A stretch of 64,000 nt of DNA from Capitulum mitella (lineage: Eukaryota > Arthropoda > Thecostraca > Pollicipedomorpha > Pollicipedidae). Position numbers and translations under genes: made by a program. This document shows positions 46,373-56,795 of the stretch, in pieces (positions within the stretch are counted from its first letter, which is position 1; every line of letters begins with the position of its first letter). The notes beneath the pieces are model-generated. The model was not told where the DNA came from and ran no database searches. It worked only from the letters and a program-made list of their open reading frames with translations. The DNA lies in the NCBI GenBank assembly GCA_030062745.1, contig CP099844.1, positions 21,080,596 through 21,144,595 of the forward strand, in the 5' to 3' direction.

Positions 46373-49149
46373 AATATCCATATACGTATATATTGCTGGT
46401 TCTTTGTGTATTTGTGTGTGCACTTCCAGACAAGAGATGACATATGGCAGCATTTAGATCTTGAGCAGATGGTCGTGGCCCATTCTCTTGATCGTTTTCT
46501 TTATTTTCTTCTTTTTTCCTTCTTCTTTACATTTCTTTTTTCCCCTCGCCTTGCTTTCTGAGAGGGTTTCCGTTTCCGGTGTGAAAGACGCCGTTTTCTT
46601 TCGGCATGTGCTGCTGTGTCCTAGCGCTGATTTCACCAGCTCCAGGATGCTGGTGCACCGCGGTGTTGCTGCCTGACGACGATCCGGCTCATTTCTCCTT
46701 TGCCGTGCTGCAAAAAGCTCATTTGTGTTCATGGAGAAGTCCTAGAACTGGCATCAAAACACGCGAAACTGTGATACTGTGGCTGAATCGATTCAGATCC
46801 AGACGTGGACGTTCCCGTGGTTTCTGGTGTCGCGCTCGGTGCAGTATCGTTCTGGTCTCAGGAATCGACTGAAGGGAAACGGAAAGTTATCTCTTATTTT
46901 ATGTATGGATTCTTGTTTGGACTACAAAGGTGTCGGTTTTTAAGGTTTTGAAATTTGCAGCATCTATTGAACTGTCGGCTTACTCAAATTTTGTATCCAT
47001 TCGATTACGCCCGGTCCGTGCAGTAGCAAAACACGCTCGACATGCAGTTGGGCAGAACACTAATCAGTGACGGACACACTCAGAATTTAGTCAGTTGCGT
47101 TTCTATCGACGAGCGTCGCGCGTCTTCGCCATACAGCAGCTGGTGGACAAAAACGCCACTCACTTGCGCCGCGTTGAGTTTTGTATCGGAAAACGAGGCC
47201 ACGAAAAGCCAGGAATCGAGGCCATGATAGCATACCTCATGTTTACACCATGTTATATCAGATGTCCCCTGCCAGTAATGCGGCCACATATGAGCGTCGC
47301 CATCTGGAGATGTACACGAATTGCGCGTGAGTCATTCCATTGACTATTCTTCTCGCCAGGGTGCTCCGTGACGATTCGCATTTCATCGAAAACAAATGTT
47401 TCGAAAACTTCCTGATATTCTGGCACTGGCGTGATGTCAGCCATGGACCATGTCTTTTTGAAAGCCACCGCCATGTCGTCGCTTGCAGATGACATCAGTT
47501 TCTCCTTGAGAGTTGCCTTTGCCGCTACCCTTTGTCACTGCGATTGCTTTTACAGTCTCGCGTGCGTTTGCTCGCACTATAGGACATCGCCCTTGCCTCT
47601 GGACGTTGTACTTCGTTTGAAGTGATGTTTCTGAAGTGATGTGAATCAAAATGACCTCTCGTTTGCCGGTTTTCATTTCTACTCGAGGCTGAAGGTGAAA
47701 AGTGGAGCTGTCGTCCTGTTTTCATTGTTTTGTTGCTAGTGCACTGTTGGCATGATATTCCTACATTGCCCTAGATCCTGGAGTAGATAGTCGTGAATCA
47801 TCCATTTACCTTGTTGGATATATGATGTTTGTCGCGAGTCACCCTGACAAAATGCCAGAACTGTTAGCAGCCCGTAACGCTGCTTGCGAGTCAGCGTGGT
47901 TATCCCGTATCTATTTCCTAGGGCACTGCAAACATTGTCTTCGCCGTGAAGATGCCGTGCCGAAAAGTATTACAATCATCCAACATGATGTAAGAGATCA
48001 CTTCCGTGTCAGGGAAGTCAAATGAAAGTAGATAATTAGGATGTGCACCATGACACCCACTCAAGTGAATTATGCTCCGATAATTGCAAAGGGTCGCCGC
48101 TAACGTTTGCACCTTCGTACCAGATTCCGAGCGACAGTGCGTTCATTGCTGCGTACTTCTATGCGGCCGACCTTCTATGGGCACCTTTCATGTTTCCCAC
48201 GGGCCGGCGGCCCCTCGAATGACCGTTTCGGGGAGTCTTCAGGTCAAGAGAAGTTGAAGTGCATTTGTCCCTCACGTTGCGAACCAGGCTGTGTTCCTTG
48301 CATGTGTCAGGACTGCTCCAGCGTTTGGACAACTTCGTGGCAGCATTGGTATAATTTGTCGACATTATCCGTATACCTCTTGGGCGCTGCTGCCCCCCAC
48401 TCTTTCTCTTCGGGTCGAACTTCACACTAGACGCAAGAAGAAAAACGCGTGCTTATTTACAGATACCACGTTGGCCTGGACCGGACAGGCATACATGACT
48501 TATCGGCGGCAGGCAAAAATGTCATGATCGTTCACGGTAGCAAAGCTACGAAACAGCTTGAACGAGGCGTTCAGACAACACAGTAAGGCGTTGGATTGTC
48601 AGACAGTCCAACAGCCGTGTGCTGTGCACATTCCACTGTCAGCTGATTTTCAGTATGGGGCTCAGGCTCACGCACGGCTGCCACCACTAACTCCCACCCA
48701 TGTTTGATGGCTGAAGACGTCTGTTCGGACGCTGGTGGATGGCGCTCAAAGCAGACATCACTCCGGATTTGTGGATTTTGCCCTCCTTGGCTGTCATGAT
48801 GTCCTGATCACCTGTAGCGTTCCTCTCGTCCCGCTGTCCGTCCGGTCCGCTGTTGTCGTTCGAATGCTGATGATAGTCTTGGCTGCCTGCGGGGTGCTAG
48901 ACATTCGGATTTGCAGGTTGACGCTGTATTGAAATTGGGCAGAGCAGCGGACAGTAGGCGAAGAACAGCGTAGTGTGGCAGGACCTCTTCGCGATGTGAG
49001 GTTGAAAGATAACCGAAGCGGGAACTCACGGTCGTGAGGGGAGCAGAGCAGAGCAAAGCGGAGCAGGGTGGTGTCGGCGATGGTGGGCCGGCTAGCAAGT
49101 CATCCTCCTGGGGTCTCGGGGTTACGTGCTTTTATACCTGGCCGGGGTG
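46373..49149. other. intergenic; one unidentified protein-like remnant
   Basis: No gene was recognised with confidence. A minus-strand frame at 47253-47495 reads TPVPEYQEVFETFVFDEMRI and TEHPGEKNSQWND, which looks more protein-like than random, with further short frames upstream to 47725. It may be a decayed element or exon. 46490-46560 is pyrimidine-rich. Confidence 0.35.
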
Positions 49150-49239
49150 TGGCGTGAAAAGTGTGACGTGGTGGTGAAAAAAAAAGGGACGTGGTGTGGG
49201 GGGCCAGGGTTGTTATTTTCAAAAACCCAAGGAAGGTTC

Positions 49240-49248
49240 AGGAAAGTT

Positions 49249-49291
<43 letters not shown>

Positions 49292-49452
49292 GGGGGACGT
49301 CTGGGGGGGGGGGGGGTGAGGAGGGGGTAAAAAAAACAAAAACCCCCCACGGGGGGCCACCCCCCCCCGGGGGGGGGGGGTGTGGGCGGGGGGTGGGGGG
49401 GGGGGGGGGGGGGGGTTGTGGGGCCCCCCCGCCCGGCCAAGGGGGGGGGGGA
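49240..49452. repeat. poly-G/poly-C tract, probably an artefact
   Basis: Runs of up to about 45 G with C runs and few other bases. The surrounding 49150-49720 is also G-run rich, unlike anything else in the window. It lies upstream of the LINE frames and may mark an unresolved assembly join or uncorrected reads. Confidence 0.8.
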
Positions 49453-50446
49453 AGTAAGTGACGTGTTGTGCGGTGCCAGGTTGTGATTGTTTAAGTCCAA
49501 GGGAAGGTTTACAAGGTTTTTGGGAGGGAAGGGCGGGATGGGGGGGTGGGACGGGTGCGGGTTGGGTTTTGGGAGTTGGTACCTGTCGGTGCTGGTATTA
49601 TTTTAAACCCTCAAAGGGCACCGCGCTTTCCCTTTTTGGATGGTGTGTGTTTGTGTTCTAGTGGGGGCGGCGGGGGTTTTGGGTTTGCCTTCCCGTCCAA
49701 CCCCAGGAAAAAGGAGAAAAAAGAACCTCACCGAAGGGCACTGGCTCCGGTCAGTGTAGGGGAGCAGCGCCCCCTCGGTCCCCAGCTTCTCCCGCAGGAA
49801 CACCACTGTTGGTGTGGGGTATGGCGACCCCCCCGGGTCCCAGCCAAGAAATTCCTCTGACCTGTATCGATCCTAGCATCCCCTGCCCACGCCGACCCTG
49901 GTTGTCCCATATCCGGGCCATTTGTTCACCTCACCTCTGGTAGCAAGCAGCTCAGCTTCCCCTGACTGCTCAGGTCTAGCAACCCTGCCAGTCCGCCAGC
50001 TCTCGGTTTTATCGGAGTAGCCGCGCTCCCTCGGCCCGTCCCCCGGGGTTGACGGAGTCCTGGAGGTTGAGGCCCCTCGCCGCACGGTGCTAGTTGTGGC
50101 GGGGGGGCCAACACGCCTCTTTGGTCCTAATATCCGGGAGGGGCGGGCGGGTCCGTATGGCCCCATGCGGACCAAGTGGCTGGTCGCCTCGGGCCGTCGA
50201 GCCCGGCTTTGTTCGGGTTCGTTCGGCCCGGCCGGCCGGGGTCAAGGGGTGGGCGGCGCTGGAACCCGGTCAGGACGGGGAGGGGTCTCGCCGGTTGCAC
50301 CTGGCCGGGCAGAAGGCGCCGCCTGTCCCGTATAGCACCGGGGTAGCCCTGGCGTCCCGCGTCCCTTTTTTTGTAGGGCCGGGCGTCCCCCAGTTGGGCT
50401 CCGAGGTGGGTGGGGAGCCCTGGTGCCGAAATTACAAATCTCACTT

Positions 50447-52036
50447 ATGGCAAACTCTAACCAAACTCTACGCTCAGACATCTCCCACCCCTGCGAGGGG
50501 CGGACCAGTCGTCCCCCTGCCTCCTGCCGAGGAACGGAAATCCGTGGGGCTCGAGTATTGATTTTCCGAGGAAAAGATAAGGCCCTCGCTTCGTTGTCGC
50601 CTTTTCATCGCCGTAACGGCTGCGACCGTTTGGGACAAATTATCAGATGTGACAAACTGAGAGACGGCTCCCTAGAGGTCGAATTTGTGAAAAGTGAAGA
50701 AGCTGAAAAAGCCTTGACAGCGACAACGTTCGCATACAGTGTGCGCAACGGTACGGAGACACGAGATGTGGTGGTAAATATGACTGTGGAGCCCCACAAA
50801 ATGAAGAACTTGTCGAAAGGGATTATAAACTGTTACGATCTGAGAGACGTTGCCGACGAGGAGATTGTTGATGGATTGTCCGAGTTCGGTGTGACGGACG
50901 CCCGTCGCATGATGGTGAGACGGGAGGGACGTCTCTGTCCCACCAATAACATTGTACTTACGTTTAACCGGCCTGACCTACCTGCTGATGTAGCCGTTGG
51001 ATACCTGAGGGTCAAGGTGCGACCGTTCATCCCAAACCCCATGCGTTGTTACCAGTGCCAGCGCTTCGGCCACACAAAACCGTATTGTAAAAACCCTCCT
51101 GTCTGTGGAGTTTGTGCGTCAACAGAGCACCTTGCTGATGCTTGCGAGGGTCATGCCCCGCGCTGTGCCAACTGTGGACCAACGCAGTCGCCACATGCGT
51201 CTTTCGACAGGACATGTCCTGTTTATATAAGAGAAAAAGAAATCCTGACCATAAAATGCTCTCGCAAAGTCTCCTTCCGAGAGGCAAGAGAAATATACAG
51301 TGCGACGCATCCAAAGTCGTCTTACGCTGCGAAGGTGAAGACTGCTGTGCCGGCGACGCAGTCTGAAGTGATGACGTTGCCTCAACTAGTAAACATTTTA
51401 AAGCATTACGGCCTTGCCGTCGTACCTGCGCCCTCTGCACCGGCCACGTCCTTGGGGTCCCCGACGCCTCCTGCGCCCGCCACCTCGGTGGTGTCCACGG
51501 CCCCGGACGTTCCGTCGGCCGGGGGCAGTGGGTGGACCGTGGTCCGGCGGGGTCGGGGACCCCGCTCTTCTCCGGCGCGGAGCGGCTCTCCACCGGGACC
51601 TGTTGCGTCCCCCGCGTCCGCGCCGCCCACGCCGCCTCGTGCCGCGGCCTCGAGACGTTCCCCGGTGACCGCTCCGTCGGGGGGCGCAGCTCTCGGGCGG
51701 GGCTTCCCGTCCTGGGGCGCCGCGGAGTACGGGTGTCACCGTGCGCCCGGGTGCTCCAGATCTGGGGGCTGCGGGTCGCGCGGCCCGGGGCGTGGGGCCG
51801 ACGGTTGCGCCGGCCCGGGCCCATCCGTCGCCGTCTGGCGATGGCGCGGCCATGGGCCCTCCCCTGCTCCGGCGCGGGGTGGGTCGGCGTCGTCCTCCCC
51901 GGCCGCGGGCCGGACAACAAAACGCCCGCCGCCTTGGCCTGTGTCCCCGACGGACGGGGGGCAGGGCCAAGGTGCGCGGCAGTTCTGCAGAAGGTCGTCC
52001 AGTCACGGGAGGGTTATGACCTTGCAAAAGGGCTGA
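50447..52036 (+). CDS. LINE ORF1, gag-like nucleic-acid-binding protein
   Basis: About 529 residues from ATG 50447 (MANSNQTLRSD); the frame is open a little further upstream without an ATG. It is the RNA-binding partner protein that forms particles with element RNA. Residues about 201-259 hold three cysteine/histidine knuckles (CYQCQRFGHTKPYC, CGVCASTEHLADAC, CANCG...H...C). The part before them includes an RRM-like segment. The last 170 residues are a low-complexity proline/serine/alanine-rich tail in extremely GC-rich DNA, where all frames stay open, so the true C-terminus is less certain. No stops or shifts were seen. Confidence 0.85.
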   Translation: MANSNQTLRSDISHPCEGRTSRPPASCRGTEIRGARVLIFRGKDKALASLSPFHRRNGCDRLGQIIRCDKLRDGSLEVEFVKSEEAEKALTATTFAYSVRNGTETRDVVVNMTVEPHKMKNLSKGIINCYDLRDVADEEIVDGLSEFGVTDARRMMVRREGRLCPTNNIVLTFNRPDLPADVAVGYLRVKVRPFIPNPMRCYQCQRFGHTKPYCKNPPVCGVCASTEHLADACEGHAPRCANCGPTQSPHASFDRTCPVYIREKEILTIKCSRKVSFREAREIYSATHPKSSYAAKVKTAVPATQSEVMTLPQLVNILKHYGLAVVPAPSAPATSLGSPTPPAPATSVVSTAPDVPSAGGSGWTVVRRGRGPRSSPARSGSPPGPVASPASAPPTPPRAAASRRSPVTAPSGGAALGRGFPSWGAAEYGCHRAPGCSRSGGCGSRGPGRGADGCAGPGPSVAVWRWRGHGPSPAPARGGSASSSPAAGRTTKRPPPWPVSPTDGGQGQGARQFCRRSSSHGRVMTLQKG

Positions 52037-52147
52037 CCACTTCTTTTGAACACTTTAACCTTGCACTTGCAGTGACTGTTTTAGTGTTCCTGCAGGTGCT
52101 GATGCTTCTTTTATATCCCGGGACGCTGTGTTTTAAGACCCTTTTAA

Positions 52148-55100
52148 CCCGACCTTATACAGGTCATTTTACAGTGGAACTGTAGAGGTGTTAGGTCGAG
52201 CGCCAGTGATCTGCAGGCTCTTCTGAGACGGCGTTGCCCATTTGCTGTTGGCCTCCAGGAGACAAAACTGGCACCAAACACTTGTTTTAGTCTCAAAGGT
52301 TACAGCATATTTCGTCGCGACGAGCCAGTCGACACCGTTGCGCACGGTGGGGTCCTACTAGCCGTTCACCATGGTGTTCCCACCCAGCGGCTCGACGTGC
52401 GCGCTGATGTGCAGGCTGTGGCAGTGAGGTCGCACTTGGGACGCCGTCAAGTAACACTGTGCTCAGTGTATTTGGCGCCTGGTTGTGTTTTTCCCACGTT
52501 GGAGCTCCGGCGTCTGGTTGCAGAGCTGCCTGCACCTTTCCTGCTTTTAGGTGATTTTAATGCTCACCATACTAATTGGGGTTGCGACAACACCGACACA
52601 CGTGGTCGACTTTTAGAAAGCTTGTTGAACGACGAATCACTATGTCTTTTAAATACTGGAGCCAAAACACATTTTACTTTGCCTTCCGGACAAACATCGG
52701 CTCTAGACCTGAGCATTTGTAGCCCACAGATGATGCAGTACTTGACGTGGTCGGTGGATGACGACCCATGCGGAAGCGATCACTTGCCAGTATGGCTGCA
52801 CTATAAGGACGGTGCCGTGCTCGGCTCAAGGCCACCACGGTGGTTGCTTCGGTGTGCTGACTGGGGCCAATTTGAGGAAGAGGTTGAATTGGCCGTGCGT
52901 TGGCGTCAGCCGGAGGAGCGTCCGATGTCGGTGGACGAATTTACCGAGATGATCGTGCAGTCAGCCGGACAAAGCATCCCCAAAACATCTGGTGCTCCCC
53001 GCCGCCCACCAGTGCCATGGTGGACGAAAGCGTGTAGAGACGCCATTCGTACACGCAGGCGAGCTTACAGGGCATTCGATCGTTGCAGTACACTTGATAA
53101 TTTGATCGCTTTTCGACAAGCGAGGGCCTCGGCACGCCGTGTTATCTTGGAGGCGAAACGGCGGTCATGGCGAGAGTATGTGGGTGGCCTGAACCGCTCC
53201 ACCCGCACTTCGGAGGTCTGGGACCGCATCAAGAGGATAGGGGGCCGACATTGCTCTGCGCCGCTGCCCGTGCTGCGCGTGCACGGCCATGACGTGTTTC
53301 ACCCTGCTGACGTTGCCAACGAGATCGGCCGCGCCCTCGCAGAGCGCTGCCGGGGTGGCGGCGCCGATCCTGAGTTTGTGCGTCACAAAACTCGCTGTGA
53401 GCGGTCGCCAGTGAACTTTTATACCTCTGAGCAGCACTCGTATAACGAAGTGTTCACAATGGCTGAACTCAGGTCAGCAATATCGTCCCTGCGCAGTGTG
53501 TCGGAGGGCCCAGACGAAGTGCATAACGATATGCTTCGACACCTTCCACATTGCGCGGTTGAGACACTGTTGACTATGTTCAATGCGATTTGGACCCGTG
53601 GCGAGTTCCCGTTGGCCTGGCGAGAGGCCATCGTCATCCCACTGTGCAAGCCCGGCAAGAGTGGTTTAAACCCTCTTGATTATCGTCCCATATCTCTGAC
53701 ATCTTCCTTGTGTAAACTTTTGGAGAAGATGGTTAACCTCCGCCTGACCTGGTTTTTAGAGAAGAATAACGTGTTTGACAATGCTCAGTGCGGTCTCCGG
53801 AAAAACCGTAGTACTGTGGACCACCTTTTAGCCCTAGACACAGCAGTGCGTGTTGCTTTTCGGGAACGACGTCATGTGGGAGGTGTGTTTTTTGACATCG
53901 AGGGTGCATACGACACGACGTGGCGACACGGCATTCTCTTGAAGGCCTTTGGGCAAGGTATTCGTGGTCGTATGGGCGTCTTTTTACAGAACTACTTGGA
54001 TGACCGTTTTTTCCGTGTTCGTGTAGGAAAGCACTTTTCTGACCGGTTTCTGCAGGTGAACGGCGTGCCTCAGGGTGGTGTGTTAAGTGTGACACTCTTT
54101 GCCATTATGATTAACGATGTGGTAGACAGACTGCCTCGCTCTGTAGGAAGGTCACTGTTCGTCGACGATCTGGCAATATGGTGTAAGGCGTCCAGTGCTA
54201 TCTCGATGGAGAGGCAGTTGCAGCTGGCCGTCGGCCGCTTGGAGAAGTGGAGCCTGGCAAATGGCTTCCGTTTCTCGACGTCAAAAACAGTTGCGTGCCA
54301 CTTTTGCCGCTCTCGCCGTGGCTGTCCCGCTTTATCTGTGCAACTGTACGGGAAACTGGTTCCGTCGGAGCCAGTAGTGCGGTTTCTTGGACTGCAATTT
54401 GACAAACGATTGACGTACAGGGACCATTTTAAATCGCTGCGTGAGAAGTGTTTTAAATCACTGAACGTTTTAAAGTGTGTCGCAGGTACATCGTACGGTG
54501 CGGACAGAGTGACGTTGCTCCGTCTATACAGATCCCTGATTCGCTCTAAGTTGGACTATGCTTGTTTTGTGTATGACTCTGCATGCGATTCCAGCAAGCG
54601 TACGTTGGACACAGTGCACAACTCTGCCTTGCGCATTGCTACGGGTGCCTTCAGAACGTCTCCCACCGCTAGTATCTTGGTGGAAGCTAATGAGCCACCC
54701 CTGGCTTTGCGACGGAAGGTGCTCGGGCTGCGGTATGCATGCAAGTTAGCTCAGTTCCCCGACCACCCGACATATGAGGCGGTGTTTTCTTCCAGCACAA
54801 TAGCCCTTTTTCGCACCGGACGATCTCTGAAAGCCACTCCTTTCTGTGTGAGAGTCCATGACCTGTTAATTGAGAGCGGTGTGCGACTGAGGTCCGTGGC
54901 ACGTTCTTACGATCTAGACATACCTCCCTGGGAACTGGTGTCCCCTGTGGTGGACGTGTCTTTGGCTGAGAACCGGAAGCGCGACGTGGCCCCGGAGGAG
55001 TTACGGTGCAGAGCACTGGAGCACATGGCATCCTACGATGGCCATATGACTGCTTTCACCGATGGATCGAGGACGGAGGCTGGTGTGGGCTGTGCTTTCG

Positions 55101-55882
55101 TGTGTGGCCCTGACACTCGGTCATTTACTTTGCCACCTCATGCATCGGTTTATACGTCGGAACTCGTGGCTATCGACAAGGCGCTGTGTTTCATTGAGGC
55201 AAGCGACGATGGTTTTTACGTACTTTTTACAGACTCGCTGAGTAGCCTTTTAGCGCTGAAGTGTTTCCATCCGCGTCATCCCCTTATACAGGATATTTTA
55301 AGACGATTGACAGCGTTAGACCGACATGGAAAGAGAGTGACGTTCTGTTGGATCCCAAGCCACGTGGGGATATCTGGCAACGAACGAGCCGATGCAGCCG
55401 CGAAGCGTGCGTCACGCATGTGTGTGACGCGACGAATGTCATTACCTGCCAAGGACTTTTATCGTGTGTTTTCGTCATATATGTATGACTTGTGGCAACG
55501 TGAGTGGGATGCGCTCGGTCCAAATAAGCTCAAAAGTATTAAACCCCGCCTAGGAACTTGGGCCTCAAGTTCACGCGAAAACCGGCGAGAGGAGGTTATT
55601 CTCTGCCGTTTGCGCCTAGGCCACACATACGTAACGCATCACCATCTGTTAAAGGGCGAAGAGAGAGGGATGTGCCCCCGCTGCAGTGAGCCCCTCACTG
55701 TGCACCATGTGCTGATCACATGCAATGGTTTGACTTCAGAGCGTTTGCGGCACTTTGGCCACAGTACGACTCCTCGCACTTTGCAGGATTTGCTGAGTGA
55801 CGAGTCTCGTTTTATAGAGACGGGACAGTTGTTCCGGTTTTTATTGGATGTCGGTTTTTCTGCGGTTTTTTCACGCTACTAG
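52148..55882 (+). CDS. LINE ORF2: AP-type endonuclease, reverse transcriptase, RNase H
   Basis: Open for 1244 codons from after the TAA at 52145 to TAG 55880-55882. It makes the DNA copy at the nicked target. Domains in order: endonuclease from about 52166 (LQWNCRGVRS, GLQETK, GDFNAHH, SDHLPV); reverse transcriptase about 53480-54450 (YRPISLTSSLCKLLE, FFDIEGAYDTTW, NGVPQGGVLS, catalytic FVDDLAIW); RNase H about 55050-55410 (FTDGSRTEAGVG, SELVAIDKAL, DSLSSLLAL, WIPSHVGISGNERAD); and a C-terminal CPRC...H...C knuckle. No internal stop or shift. Oddity: there is no ATG at the start of the frame before the endonuclease; the first codons after the stop are non-AUG, so translation must couple to ORF1 or use another start. 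Confidence 0.93.
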   Translation, partial: PDLIQVILQWNCRGVRSSASDLQALLRRRCPFAVGLQETKLAPNTCFSLKGYSIFRRDEPVDTVAHGGVLLAVHHGVPTQRLDVRADVQAVAVRSHLGRRQVTLCSVYLAPGCVFPTLELRRLVAELPAPFLLLGDFNAHHTNWGCDNTDTRGRLLESLLNDESLCLLNTGAKTHFTLPSGQTSALDLSICSPQMMQYLTWSVDDDPCGSDHLPVWLHYKDGAVLGSRPPRWLLRCADWGQFEEEVELAVRWRQPEERPMSVDEFTEMIVQSAGQSIPKTSGAPRRPPVPWWTKACRDAIRTRRRAYRAFDRCSTLDNLIAFRQARASARRVILEAKRRSWREYVGGLNRSTRTSEVWDRIKRIGGRHCSAPLPVLRVHGHDVFHPADVANEIGRALAERCRGGGADPEFVRHKTRCERSPVNFYTSEQHSYNEVFTMAELRSAISSLRSVSEGPDEVHNDMLRHLPHCAVETLLTMFNAIWTRGEFPLAWREAIVIPLCKPGKSGLNPLDYRPISLTSSLCKLLEKMVNLRLTWFLEKNNVFDNAQCGLRKNRSTVDHLLALDTAVRVAFRERRHVGGVFFDIEGAYDTTWRHGILLKAFGQGIRGRMGVFLQNYLDDRFFRVRVGKHFSDRFLQVNGVPQGGVLSVTLFAIMINDVVDRLPRSVGRSLFVDDLAIWCKASSAISMERQLQLAVGRLEKWSLANGFRFSTSKTVACHFCRSRRGCPALSVQLYGKLVPSEPVVRFLGLQFDKRLTYRDHFKSLREKCFKSLNVLKCVAGTSYGADRVTLLRLYRSLIRSKLDYACFVYDSACDSSKRTLDTVHNSALRIATGAFRTSPTASILVEANEPPLALRRKVLGLRYACKLAQFPDHPTYEAVFSSSTIALFRTGRSLKATPFCVRVHDLLIESGVRLRSVARSYDLDIPPWELVSPVVDVSLAENRKRDVAPEELRCRALEHMASYDGHMTAFTDGSRTEAGVGCAFVCGPDTRSFTLPPHASVYTSELVAIDKALCFIEASDDGFYVLFTDSLSSLLALKCFHPRHPLIQDILRRLTALDRHGKRVTFCWIPSHVGISGNERADAAAKRASRMCVTRRMSLPAKDFYRVFSSYMYDLWQREWDALGPNKLKSIKPRLGTWASSSRENRREEVILCRLRLGHTYVTHHHLLKGEERGMCPRCSEPLTVHHVLITCNGLTSERLRHFGHSTTPRTLQDLLSDESRFIETGQLFRFLLDVGFSAVFSRY

Positions 55883-56113
55883 TCACATGTATTTTATTTT
55901 GTGTATGCTGTTGTAGGTAACTTTTTTGTCTTGACATAATTGCGTTATATTACGCCGTCGGATTTTATTAATCGTCGTGACTCTTTTTAATGGAGCTACT
56001 TGAAGAGGTTATGGGCGCCGAATGACCCTGCAGTCGGTGCGCCCCTAAGCCCCAATAACCAACCAACTATCAACTGCAAAAGATAAATGGGCTGGCTGGC
56101 CTGGGGCTGGTGA

Positions 56114-56161
56114 ATGCAGACGCAATTAATCACAAACATGTATGATTAATTGCGTCTGCAT
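56114..56161. repeat. perfect 19-bp hairpin with 10-nt loop
   Basis: ATGCAGACGCAATTAATCA at 56114-56132 is followed, after a 10-base loop, by its exact reverse complement at 56143-56161. It lies 45 bp after the LINE end and overlaps the outer tip of the retroelement's proposed LTR. Confidence 0.95.
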
Positions 56162-56326
56162 CGGTGATCACGCGGCGGCAGCGACGGGACGTAAGACTAA
56201 AAGCGTTACACGAATCACAGGTTTCACAAATCGCGACCATTTCACAAATGGCGGCCAAACCGCGGAGTTACGCAAATCGCGTAGGCCCGTTGGTACAATA
56301 TCTAGATCGCGCAGGCCATTGCTACA
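56139..56326 (-). repeat. candidate 3' LTR of the gypsy-type element
   Basis: On the minus strand the stretch starts TGTAGC right after a purine tract and could end in TACA at 56139, giving about 188 bp with TG...CA ends. It includes a 36-bp near-duplication (ACAATATCT twice). The matching 5' LTR lies beyond the window, so the limits cannot be confirmed. Confidence 0.35.
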
Positions 56327-56330
56327 ATAT

Positions 56331-56341
56331 CTCCCCCCCCT
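56331..56341 (-). other. candidate polypurine tract
   Basis: On the minus strand, AGGGGGGGGAG lies between env and the proposed LTR start, where a plus-strand primer would be expected. Confidence 0.45.
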
Positions 56342-56795
56342 AGACAAAAGAGCGAAACAGTGAAGCAGACGACCGGCGCCATAGGCGAAGGGAGAGGGGC
56401 GCGGTGCAGCGTGAGAAGACACGTACGTACAGCGTCTGAAGGACCAACTAAACTAAGAATGATTGCGCTTACATCGCAATCCCGGCGCGGAACTTAAACA
56501 CGAAGAACAACATGCGGAGCCTCGCAGACATCGCGAGCACGGTGTGTCGGGTGTGGCGTAGGACCAGCCGACACAGGGGTTGCGGTCGTAGGGATGACGT
56601 CTCGTCTGACGGTCGAATCCCGACTCGCAGTGAGGTGGCCTGACGTGAGGCCGACGGGGACGGACGTTTCAGCGGCGACTGAGGCGTCAGTGCTGGCCGA
56701 TGGATCAGCGCATCGCCGCAGCTCAGGGGGCGAATCCATGACGACGTAGGGAGAGGGGACGGCGTGCTCATGGGTTCTACGGGCAGCAAGGCGGT

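Larger units (their letters stand above)
50447..56069 (+). mobile_element. I-like non-LTR retrotransposon (LINE), 5' end not defined
   Basis: Two long frames in order: a zinc-knuckle ORF1 (50447-52036) and an endonuclease-RT-RNase H ORF2 (open 52148-55882). Then comes about 190 bp of 3' UTR ending near CCCAATAACCAACCAACTA. An RNase H after RT together with an ORF1 bearing CCHC knuckles points to the I group of LINEs rather than Jockey or CR1. The 5' UTR presumably lies in the GC-rich, poorly resolved sequence before 50447. Confidence 0.93.

Noticed and set aside
51027..52027. Long minus-strand frames opposite LINE ORF1
   Set aside because: Extremely GC-rich DNA keeps all frames open; the plus-strand frame has the recognisable zinc knuckles.
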